NCBI GenBank assembly: GCA_024691625.1
Contig: JAILNL010000128.1
Coordinates: 1-7,346 of the forward strand
Source: Schwartzia sp. (in: firmicutes)
Lineage (GTDB): Bacteria; Bacillota; Negativicutes; Selenomonadales; Selenomonadaceae
DNA: 7,346 nucleotides
Direction: 5' to 3'
Shown: piece after piece, positions 1 to 6,010 of the stretch
How positions within the stretch are numbered: the stretch's first letter is position 1
Layout: each line of letters begins with the position of its first letter
Notes under the pieces: model-generated
What the model was told of the DNA's origin: nothing
The model's database searches: none
Seen by the model: the letters and a program-made list of their open reading frames with translations, nothing else
Program-made: the position numbers and the translations under genes

Positions 1-55
1 CCGTAAGCTTTGCATCCTGCTTCACAAGGTACGTGTATATTCGGACACTGCTCAT
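1..55 (-). CDS. N-terminal fragment of an unidentified gene, continues beyond the window
   Basis: An ATG at 55 overlaps the small membrane protein's stop in ATGA, and GGAGG ends nine bases upstream within the last codons of that gene. The frame stays open for 18 codons to base 1, reading MSSVRIYTYLVKQDAKLT. The fragment is too short to assign a family. The coupled start and ribosome site argue that it is real and shares a transcript with the small membrane protein. Confidence 0.55.
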   Translation of the reverse strand, partial: MSSVRIYTYLVKQDAKLT

Positions 56-339
56 CTCAACGAACCTCCGTAACGGAACGCATAGTTCTTTGTTTTCTGC
101 CAAAGAGCGTTGCGTTCCTCTTCCGTAAATTCGCCGGCCGGGTCAAGGCTTTTAAGTGTGCTCTCGACCGCGTAGCCGAGCCGTGCATTTTTGTCTGTTC
201 CCCCGCTTGGGTCCTGCATGTAATAATAGGCCAGGCAGCGAAGTGATTTCTGCATCTCGCGCCGGTCAGTATACGCGATAAATCCGGCAACTGCCAAAAG
301 AATCATGGCAAGTACGAGAATCATCGTGCTCATTACCAT
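52..339 (-). CDS. Small single-pass membrane protein, function unknown
   Basis: I do not recognise this 95-residue protein. Residues 5-23 (TMILVLAMILLAVAGFIAY) form one strong hydrophobic helix, followed at once by TDRR. The positive-inside rule then places the C-terminal 70 residues in the cytoplasm. That tail is hydrophilic, with a Tyr cluster (AYYYMQD, about 37-43) and a predicted helical acidic/basic end including EFTEEERNALWQKTKNY. There is no lipobox or clear cleavage site, so the helix looks like an anchor. A near-ideal ribosome site supports the start. The stop overlaps the next gene's start in ATGA, so the two are probably made together. It follows prfC with only a weak possible terminator between. 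Confidence 0.72.
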   Translation of the reverse strand: MVMSTMILVLAMILLAVAGFIAYTDRREMQKSLRCLAYYYMQDPSGGTDKNARLGYAVESTLKSLDPAGEFTEEERNALWQKTKNYAFRYGGSLR

Positions 340-353
340 TTTGTTTCCTCCTC
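340..353 (-). promoter_or_regulatory. Strong ribosome binding site deciding a small-protein start
   Basis: GAGGAGG (353-347) lies seven bases before the ATG at 339, close to the ideal Shine-Dalgarno and spacing. This is the main reason to accept the following 95-codon frame as a gene and to prefer ATG 339 over the in-frame ATG at 333. Confidence 0.75.
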
Positions 354-366
354 AAAATAAAACCAA

Positions 367-394
367 GAAGAAGCGCTCTCGCGCATATTTCTTC
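367..394 (-). terminator. Possible weak terminator after prfC
   Basis: Fifteen bases past the prfC stop, the minus strand can fold GAAGAA-(ATAT bulge)-GCGC around a GAGA tetraloop with GCGC-TTCTTC, ten base pairs in all. GAGA is a GNRA-type loop. The tail reads TTGGTTTTATTTT, T-rich but interrupted. The bulge and broken U tract suggest partial termination. The following gene's ribosome site starts only about 13 bases later. Confidence 0.5.
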
Positions 395-408
395 AAAAAC
401 CTGCCCTA

Positions 409-2025
409 TCATACCTCTTTGCGGTCAGGAGGTACAGGATAAAGCTTCAAATCAGGATTGTTGTCCGTAATCCATCCCAGTGCCCACTCGTTGCTTACGA
501 GAAGAACAGGATAGCCGTGACGGTCATAAACGAACATGCCACGATCGGCACCGCGCAGCGATGTGGGAGCAACCTCACGTCCGTCCTCATACTGCATCCA
601 TCTTGCAACCTCATATGGCTGCATGGTAAGTTCTACCTCTACATTATACTCGCTCTTGAGTCTATATTGCAAAACGTCAAACTGAAGTGTGCCGACAGTG
701 CCTACGATATAAGACTCTGTGCCTGCTCCGGCCTGCTGAAAAAGCTGAATTGCACCTTCCTGCGTAAGCTGCTCGATACCCTTTACGAACTGCTTGCGCT
801 TCATGGTGTCCTTAGCCTGAACACGGGCAAATTTTTCCGGCGGGAACACCGGGAAATCAGCAAATTTGAACTTTTTACCCGCGTCGCAAAGTGTATCTCC
901 GATACCGAACACTCCCGGGTCAAAGAGACCTACAATATCGCCCGGATATGCGGTATCAATGATCTGTCTGTCCTGTGCAAGGAACTGCTGCGGCTGCGCC
1001 AGCTTGATTGCCTTATTTTCCTGTGCATGCCATACACTCATATTGCGCTCGAATTTACCCGACACAATACGGATAAATGCAAGACGGTCGCGGTGTGCAG
1101 GATTCATGTTAGCCTGAATCTTGAACACGAATGCCGAGAATTTCTCATCCTCCGGCTCTACCTCGCCCTCAGAAGACATTCTCGGTGCAGGCGGCGGTGC
1201 AAGGCGCAGATATTCCTCAAGGAAATTCTGCACACCGAAGTTCGTCATGGCAGAGCCGAAGAACATGGGCGTAAGATCGCCGTGCGCCACCTTCTCAAGG
1301 TCAAAATCCTCGCCTGCTTCATCAAGCAGCGTGATATCATCAAGCAGCCCCTGATAGGTTTCCTCATCAAGCTTTGCTTTCAGCTCATCTGAATCAAGCT
1401 CGTAAATAGCAGATTCGCGGGCCTTCTGGCCGTGCGTCTCATCTGCTTCAAAAAGCTCGACCTTCTTCGTCTGACGGTCATATACGCCGCGATAGCGTCC
1501 GTCGGAGCCTACAGGCCAGTTCATTGGATATGACCGGATACCGAGGACGTTTTCAAGCTCATCCATAAGGTCAATCGGGGCTTTACCGAAACGGTCAAGC
1601 TTATTTACAAATGTAAAAATAGGAATATGTCTCTCACTGCAGACCTTGAACAGCTTTTTCGTCTGTGTCTCGACGCCCTTTGCAGCGTCCAGCACCATGA
1701 CAGCGCTGTCCACAGCCATCAGTGTACGGTATGTGTCCTCACTGAAGTCCTGATGGCCCGGCGTATCAAGAATATTGATACGGCAGCCGTCATAATCGAA
1801 CTGCAGTACAGAGGATGTAACAGAAATACCTCGCTGCTTCTCGATTTCCATCCAGTCGGAAACTGCGTGTCTCTGTGTTTTTCTGGATTTGATTGAACCT
1901 GCAAGATGGATTGCGCCTCCGTATAAAAGGAGCTTCTCCGTCAGCGTTGTTTTGCCGGCATCCGGATGAGAAATAATCGCGAATGTACGGCGTTTCTTTA
2001 TTTCACGGTTTAACTCTTCACTCAT
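409..2025 (-). CDS. prfC: Peptide chain release factor 3 (RF3)
   Basis: Cytoplasmic GTPase that removes RF1 or RF2 from the ribosome after peptide release. From the start chosen here the protein has 538 residues (E. coli RF3 has 529). The translational GTPase motifs are complete: G1 SHPDAGKT (19-26), the switch region QRGISVTSSV (64-73), G3 DTPGHQDF (87-94) and G4 NKLD (141-144). RGISVTSSV and DTPGHQDFSEDTYRTL mark RF3 rather than EF-G, as does the C-terminal part ending at the QYRLKSEYNVEVEL region. An ATG at 2052 is in frame, but the start at 2025 is preferred. There MSEELNREIKKRR matches the usual RF3 N-terminus, GAAGGT lies nine bases upstream, and TAATG overlaps the potD stop by one base. 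No promoter of its own is visible, so it is probably expressed as the fifth gene of the pot operon. Confidence 0.96.
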   Translation of the reverse strand: MSEELNREIKKRRTFAIISHPDAGKTTLTEKLLLYGGAIHLAGSIKSRKTQRHAVSDWMEIEKQRGISVTSSVLQFDYDGCRINILDTPGHQDFSEDTYRTLMAVDSAVMVLDAAKGVETQTKKLFKVCSERHIPIFTFVNKLDRFGKAPIDLMDELENVLGIRSYPMNWPVGSDGRYRGVYDRQTKKVELFEADETHGQKARESAIYELDSDELKAKLDEETYQGLLDDITLLDEAGEDFDLEKVAHGDLTPMFFGSAMTNFGVQNFLEEYLRLAPPPAPRMSSEGEVEPEDEKFSAFVFKIQANMNPAHRDRLAFIRIVSGKFERNMSVWHAQENKAIKLAQPQQFLAQDRQIIDTAYPGDIVGLFDPGVFGIGDTLCDAGKKFKFADFPVFPPEKFARVQAKDTMKRKQFVKGIEQLTQEGAIQLFQQAGAGTESYIVGTVGTLQFDVLQYRLKSEYNVEVELTMQPYEVARWMQYEDGREVAPTSLRGADRGMFVYDRHGYPVLLVSNEWALGWITDNNPDLKLYPVPPDRKEV

Positions 2026-3083
2026 TACTGTGCTACCTTCACCTTTGTCCATGCTTTATCATACTTGGAGAGGTTGTCTCCCAGGTCATCGAATACTTCC
2101 GTGTTTTTGCGGATTTCTTCGGACGGATATGCCGCAACATCCTTCTGAACAGCCGGATCAAGCTGCTTTTCAACAGACGGCAGCGGTGTTGCATAACCGA
2201 TATACTCAACATTGCGTTTTGCGATGTCCGGACGCGTCATGAAATTGATGAATTCCTCTGCCTCAGCCATGTGTTTCGTTCCCTTGAGGATAACCATGGA
2301 ATCGAACCAGAGATTTGTTCCTTCCTTCGGAATAGCATATTCGAGGTCAGGATTTTTCTCCTTCATGAACATTGCATCACCGGACCATACAAGAGCAAGC
2401 GCGCCCTCACCCGCAATCATCTTATCCTTTACCTCATCAACGACATAAGCAAGAACAAGCGGTTTCTGCTCAATGAGCTTGTTCGCTGCTGCTTCAAGCT
2501 CCTGCTCGTTTACCGTGTTCATAGAATATCCGAGATACTTGAGAGCGATACCGATGGAATCACGTGGGCTGTCCAGCATGAAAATCTGCTTAGCATATTT
2601 CTTGTTCCAAAGCATTGCCCAGCTGTCAACCGGCTCAGTTACCATCTTTTTGTTGTAGATAATTCCAAGCGTACCCCACATATACGGAACGGAATATTCA
2701 TCCTTCGGGTCATACGGAAGATGCTTGTACTGCTCACCGATTTCCTTGTAGTTGGAGAGCTTCGAAGTATCGATTTTCTCAACGAGACCTTCCTTAATCA
2801 TGCGTTTAATCATGTACTCGGAAGGAACAGCAACGTCATAATCGCTGCCGCCGGATTTCACTTTGACATACATATCCTCGTTAGTTGCATAGGTATCATA
2901 GATAACGTGGATTCCCGTTTCCTTTTCGAAATCCTTCAAAACGTCAGGAGCGATGAAATCACCCCAGTTATAGACCTTCAGCTCGCGCTGAGCTTTTTTC
3001 TTTTCGCCGCCGCAGCCCGCCAAAAGAGCTGCACCCAATACGCACACCATAACAACGCAAAGCAGACGTACAATTTTTTTCAT
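2025..3083 (-). CDS. potD: Spermidine/putrescine-binding lipoprotein PotD
   Basis: Extracytoplasmic polyamine-binding component of the importer. The 352-residue protein opens with a lipoprotein signal: KK, a hydrophobic stretch, and lipobox L21-A22-G23-C24, then a short GGEKKK linker. C24 would be lipidated and anchor the protein to the membrane. The mature part is a PotD-like class fold: LKVYNWGDF (35-43), DVAVPSEYM (83-91), VWSGDA (232-237) and NLWFDS (257-262). W40, Y90, W233, W259 and D261 sit where E. coli PotD uses Trp34, Tyr85, Trp229, Trp255 and Asp257 to hold spermidine. The Thr-Glu after Trp34 in E. coli is Gly-Asp here, so the spermidine/putrescine preference is not settled. The stop TAA shares one base with the prfC start. 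Confidence 0.95.
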   Translation of the reverse strand: MKKIVRLLCVVMVCVLGAALLAGCGGEKKKAQRELKVYNWGDFIAPDVLKDFEKETGIHVIYDTYATNEDMYVKVKSGGSDYDVAVPSEYMIKRMIKEGLVEKIDTSKLSNYKEIGEQYKHLPYDPKDEYSVPYMWGTLGIIYNKKMVTEPVDSWAMLWNKKYAKQIFMLDSPRDSIGIALKYLGYSMNTVNEQELEAAANKLIEQKPLVLAYVVDEVKDKMIAGEGALALVWSGDAMFMKEKNPDLEYAIPKEGTNLWFDSMVILKGTKHMAEAEEFINFMTRPDIAKRNVEYIGYATPLPSVEKQLDPAVQKDVAAYPSEEIRKNTEVFDDLGDNLSKYDKAWTKVKVAQ

Positions 3084-3108
3084 TTAAAAGTTCCCCCTAA
3101 TTGCCGTT
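3084..3108 (-). promoter_or_regulatory. potC-potD gap with potD ribosome binding site
   Basis: This 25-base gap is the only non-overlapping junction within the operon. It contains AGGGGG (3098-3093), nine bases before the potD ATG, a strong ribosome site. No hairpin or promoter is visible. An independent site fits the usual need for more binding protein than permease. Confidence 0.7.
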
Positions 3109-3894
3109 TCAGGCATGTTTCTGTTTCTTTTCTCCTGTAACCCGACGGTTTACCGCCAGCAAAAGCACCAGCACTACAAGGAAAAGAATCGTAGATAACG
3201 CGTTGATTGTCGGATGAATACCACGTCGTGCCATAGAATAAATCAATATGGACAGGTTATTCACCCCTGAGCCTGTCGTAAAGAAGCTTATTACGAAGTC
3301 ATCCACCGACAGAGTAAACGCAAAAAGCGCACCCGTCACAATACCCGGCAGAATCTCAGGCAGGACAATTTTTCGAAATGCATACGACGGACTCGCCCCA
3401 AGGTCAAGTGCCGCCTCGTACAAGGACGAATCAAACTGCTTCAGCTTCGGCAAAACCGTAAGAATAACATACGGCACATTAAAAATAGTATGTGCCAGAA
3501 GCAGCGAAGCAAGCCCTAGATTCATCTTCACGAATATGAACAGCAGCATCAGCGAGATACCTGTCACGATATCCGGATTCAGAATAGGAAGATACGTGAG
3601 ATTCATCACTATCTTCTTCTCCCACCGGCGCATATCCTTATGCATTGCAAATGCCGCCAGCGTCCCGATGATTGTCGCCAAAATCGCGGAAAGCACCGCG
3701 ATTATCAATGTATTATAGACCGCATCGAGGATAGCACTGTTCTGCATGAGGTCTTCATACCAGCGCAGAGTAAAGCCTCCCCATGTGGCACGTGATTTCG
3801 AATCATTGAACGAAAAAACGATAAGGATAAAAATCGGCAGATATAAAAAGGCAAATATCAAAGCCGTATAGGAACGGCGAAGGAATCGCATCAT
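3109..3894 (-). CDS. potC: Spermidine/putrescine ABC transporter permease PotC
   Basis: Second inner-membrane permease of the polyamine importer, pairing with PotB. The 261-residue protein begins with a hydrophobic helix (about 10-28) followed by FSFNDSKSRATWGGFTLRWY, a typical PotC periplasmic start. The EAA loop reads EAALDLGASPSYAFRKIVLP from residue 160, and the last helix lies near 230-248. It starts in an ATGA overlap with potB. Its ribosome site GGAGGG is made from the potB codons for Gly-Gly, eight bases before the ATG, which points to translational coupling. A second Met follows at once, so the start could be one codon later. The gene ends TGA, 25 bases before potD. Confidence 0.95.
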   Translation of the reverse strand: MMRFLRRSYTALIFAFLYLPIFILIVFSFNDSKSRATWGGFTLRWYEDLMQNSAILDAVYNTLIIAVLSAILATIIGTLAAFAMHKDMRRWEKKIVMNLTYLPILNPDIVTGISLMLLFIFVKMNLGLASLLLAHTIFNVPYVILTVLPKLKQFDSSLYEAALDLGASPSYAFRKIVLPEILPGIVTGALFAFTLSVDDFVISFFTTGSGVNNLSILIYSMARRGIHPTINALSTILFLVVLVLLLAVNRRVTGEKKQKHA

Positions 3895-4709
3895 ACCAGC
3901 ATCCCTCCGTTCCCGTTTTTATTATATCGAGAAAGGAATGCCATGCTTATAATGATAAGAATCATCATAAGCACGGAAAGCGCCGAGCCAAAGTTCCAGT
4001 CGCCTATAGCAAGGAACTGCTGCTCTATGACGTTTCCTATGAGCATATACTGCCCGCCGCCCAAAAGCCTCGAAATAACAAAGGTCGTAACCGCAGGCAT
4101 GAATACCATGAGCATGCCCGCATATACCCCCGGCAGAGACAGCGGAAACGTCACACGCCTGAAGGACGTCCACGCATCTGCTCCGAGATCCCCCGCTGCC
4201 TCCAGAAGGCTTCTGTCCATCTTCATCAGGACCGAATAAATCGGAAGAATCATGAAGGGAAGGAAATTATATACCATACCCAGCAGTACTGCTCCGTCAG
4301 TATACAGTAGCTGCAGGGGCGGTATGTTAAACATCGAAAGGATTGTATTGATAAGTCCTTTCTTTTCGAGAAGCGTCATCCACGCATATGTTCTCAAAAG
4401 GAAATTCATCCACATTGGAATGATGGTAATAACCACAAGCATGTTCCGATATTTCACACGGCACGTAGCGAGAATCATCGCCATAGGATATCCGATGATA
4501 AAACATGCGAACGTAGAAATACCTGCGAGCCATACCGAGTGCCACAAAACCTTCAGATATACAGGCGATGCAGCCTGCTGAATATTTTCAAGCGTAAAAG
4601 CGTAAGTGCCCTTTGCCGTAAACGCAAAATAAAATATAAGCGCCAGCGGTACCACCGTGAAAAGGAACATCCATAAGTGGTACGGATACACCAGCCACCG
4701 TCTCTCCAT
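3891..4709 (-). CDS. potB: Spermidine/putrescine ABC transporter permease PotB
   Basis: Inner-membrane permease, one half of the polyamine channel with PotC. The 272-residue protein has about six hydrophobic segments, the first near residues 12-30 and the last near 245-262. The stretch LRTYAWMTLLEKKGLIN (105-121) is characteristic of PotB-type permeases. The EAA loop that contacts the ATPase is visible as EAAGDLGAD (170-178) followed by FRRVTFPLSLPG. The start at 4709 overlaps the potA stop in TGATG, with AAGGGG about eight bases upstream inside potA. The gene ends in an ATGA overlap with potC. Length and motifs are normal for the family. Confidence 0.95.
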   Translation of the reverse strand: MERRWLVYPYHLWMFLFTVVPLALIFYFAFTAKGTYAFTLENIQQAASPVYLKVLWHSVWLAGISTFACFIIGYPMAMILATCRVKYRNMLVVITIIPMWMNFLLRTYAWMTLLEKKGLINTILSMFNIPPLQLLYTDGAVLLGMVYNFLPFMILPIYSVLMKMDRSLLEAAGDLGADAWTSFRRVTFPLSLPGVYAGMLMVFMPAVTTFVISRLLGGGQYMLIGNVIEQQFLAIGDWNFGSALSVLMMILIIISMAFLSRYNKNGNGGMLV

Positions 4710-5773
4710 CAGACTGCCCCTTTCGCGTCGTCCGAACGAAGCATAACATGAATCTCATTCGGTCCGATATTGATACCGACTTCCTGCCCCGCAGGAGTCA
4801 TTGCCGTACTCTGGGCAAGCCACGAGAATCCGTCAGGTGTATCAATTACCATTTCATAGTGTACGCCCTTGAACGTGACAGTACGCACTATACCGGTAAG
4901 CATTCCCTGCTCAGGCGCCACAAGAACAATATCCTCAGGACGGACAACAATATCCGCCTCTTTATCCTCCCCGAGTCCGCGGTCTACGCAAACAAATTCA
5001 CGGCCTGCAAAGTATACAAGCTCGTCCTTTACCATGCGGCCCGGAAGAATGTTGCTCTCTCCGATAAAATCAGCCACAAAAGGATTTTTAGGCTCGTTGT
5101 AAATATCCTCAGGACGGCCAATCTGCTGAATACGCCCGCCGTTCATAACGACAATCGTATCGCTCATGGTCAGGGCTTCCTCCTGATCATGGGTTACATA
5201 AATAAATGTCGAACCGACACGCTGCTGAATGCGCTTGAGTTCGACCTGCATTCCCTTTCGCAGTTTCAAATCCAGTGCCGAAAGCGGTTCATCCAAAAGA
5301 AGAACCTCCGGCTCATTTACAAGAGCACGCGCAATAGCCACACGCTGCTGCTGTCCGCCCGAAAGCGACTCTACAGCACGCTCGCCGAACCCCTCAAGAT
5401 TTACGAGTTTCAGCATCTCCTCGACGCGTTTTTTCATCTCATCCTTCGGTGTCTTTTTGATTGTCAGTCCAAAAGCAATGTTCTCAAACACATTCATGTG
5501 TGGGAACAGCGCATGCTTCTGAAAAACTGTATTAACCTTCCTTTTATAAGGAGGCATTTTGCTGATATCCACTCCGTCAAAAAGAACCTGCCCCGATGAA
5601 GCCTGTTCAAATCCGGCGATAATACGCAGGGTCGTCGTCTTTCCACAGCCGGACGGTCCCAAAAGCGTCAGAAATTCATTTCTCCGAACCGAAAGATTTA
5701 TTTTATCGAGAACGGTATGACCTTCAAACTGCTTCGTAAGGTCTACCAGATTTATAATGCACTGCTCCTGCAT
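4709..5773 (-). CDS. potA: Spermidine/putrescine ABC transporter, ATP-binding protein PotA
   Basis: Cytoplasmic ATPase subunit that powers polyamine uptake through PotB and PotC. The 354-residue protein has a complete ABC domain: Walker [10 protein letters not shown] (39-47), Q-loop VFQ ending at Q85, signature LSGGQQQR (137-144), Walker B VLLLLDEP (157-163) and the switch histidine in THD (H195). A C-terminal TOBE-like region of about 110 residues follows, as in PotA and related importers. The [18 protein letters not shown] stretch after the Q-loop is typical of PotA. The start at 5773 is supported by AAAGGG eight bases upstream. The gene stops in TGATG, sharing one base with the potB start. 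Gene order with potBCD makes polyamine the expected substrate rather than sugar or iron. All catalytic residues are present. Confidence 0.96.
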   Translation of the reverse strand: MQEQCIINLVDLTKQFEGHTVLDKINLSVRRNEFLTLLGPSGCGKTTTLRIIAGFEQASSGQVLFDGVDISKMPPYKRKVNTVFQKHALFPHMNVFENIAFGLTIKKTPKDEMKKRVEEMLKLVNLEGFGERAVESLSGGQQQRVAIARALVNEPEVLLLDEPLSALDLKLRKGMQVELKRIQQRVGSTFIYVTHDQEEALTMSDTIVVMNGGRIQQIGRPEDIYNEPKNPFVADFIGESNILPGRMVKDELVYFAGREFVCVDRGLGEDKEADIVVRPEDIVLVAPEQGMLTGIVRTVTFKGVHYEMVIDTPDGFSWLAQSTAMTPAGQEVGINIGPNEIHVMLRSDDAKGAV

Positions 5774-5819
5774 GAAACATTCCCTTTCTCCCGTAAACTA
5801 GCGTGCACAGAACCACAAC

Positions 5820-5847
5820 AAAAAAGCCCGAAGTTCATCTCGAGCCT
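5820..5847 (-). promoter_or_regulatory. Terminator-like hairpin in the potA leader (possible attenuator)
   Basis: On the minus strand AGGCTCGAG pairs with TTCGGGCTT (nine pairs, including three G-U) around the six-base loop ATGAAC. The 3' arm runs straight into six T residues. This has the layout of an intrinsic terminator but lies downstream of the TATAAT box and about 37 bases before the potA ribosome site. It could attenuate pot expression, or it could be a second terminator for glutamine synthetase if the real potA promoter lies elsewhere. The segment 5846-5853 (CTATGCAC on the plus strand) can also pair, with one G-U, to 5803-5810 (GTGCACAG), giving an alternative leader fold. Confidence 0.5.
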
Positions 5848-5865
5848 ATGCACCCATTCTTTACT

Positions 5866-5871
5866 ATTATA
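5866..5871 (-). promoter_or_regulatory. -10 box of the potABCD-prfC promoter
   Basis: A perfect TATAAT lies on the minus strand about 93 bases upstream of the potA start codon, placing transcription start near 5859. No good TTGACA-like -35 sits 16-18 bases upstream; the best hexamers there are TTTCTT or CTTTCT, followed by an A/T-rich spacer. The weak -35 suggests dependence on an activator or on flanking A/T tracts. It is the best promoter candidate in the gap. Confidence 0.55.
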
Positions 5872-5921
5872 CATGTTTTTATCGAAAAAGAAAGATGTCC
5901 ACAGGTCTTTTTCCTACAATA

Positions 5922-5936
5922 AATACAGAATGTATT
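5922..5936. promoter_or_regulatory. 15-base perfect palindrome, candidate operator
   Basis: AATACA-GAA-TGTATT is a perfect inverted repeat of six-base arms around a three-base centre. It lies between the glutamine synthetase terminator and the potA -10 box, with its centre about 70 bases upstream of the predicted start of potA transcription. That spacing would suit an activator or upstream repressor site. It does not match the TGTNA-N7-TNACA GlnR pattern. In an AT-rich spacer a repeat of this size can arise by chance, so function is inferred from symmetry and position only. Confidence 0.35.
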
Positions 5937-5960
5937 CCGACACTATATCCCATATGATAA

Positions 5961-5993
5961 AACAGCTCCCGCACTTTTCGCACAGGAGCTGTT
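5961..5993 (-). terminator. Probable terminator after glutamine synthetase
   Basis: The arms AACAGCTCC and GGAGCTGTT form a perfect 9-bp stem with a 15-base loop. It starts 17 bases past the glutamine synthetase stop codon. On the minus strand the 3' arm runs into TTTTATCAT, a short and interrupted U tract. The position and stem fit an intrinsic terminator. The poor U tract and large loop mean read-through into the pot operon is possible. Confidence 0.7.
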
Positions 5994-6010
5994 AAACCAC
6001 CACTATTGGA

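Noticed and set aside
2026..2052. Earlier in-frame ATG for prfC at 2052
   Set aside because: It would add nine residues (MDKGEGSTV) absent from typical RF3 and extend further into potD. The TAATG-coupled start at 2025 has a spaced ribosome site and a normal N-terminus.
1983..3140. Long open frame on the plus strand (385 codons) opposite potD
   Set aside because: It lies antisense to a complete, motif-bearing potD. Its translation shows no recognisable domain, and it looks like a codon-bias shadow.
3921..3926. TATAAT on the minus strand near the 3' end of potB
   Set aside because: It is formed by the Tyr-Asn codons and has no -35 hexamer at 16-18 bases upstream. There is no reason to place a promoter for potC there.
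4748..5599. Plus-strand open frame of 283 codons opposite potA
   Set aside because: It is antisense to the intact ABC ATPase, has no domain and no good ribosome site, and is treated as a shadow.
5752..5838. Minus-strand 28-codon leader frame starting in the loop of the leader hairpin and overlapping the potA start
   Set aside because: It has no Shine-Dalgarno sequence, the peptide shows no run of a regulatory amino acid, and it is out of frame with potA. It could only matter if the leader proves to be an attenuator.
5846..5857. Minimal frame ATG-GGT-GCA-TAG near the predicted potA transcript start
   Set aside because: It has only three sense codons, has no ribosome site and lies almost at the transcript 5' end. 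Chance occurrence is likely.
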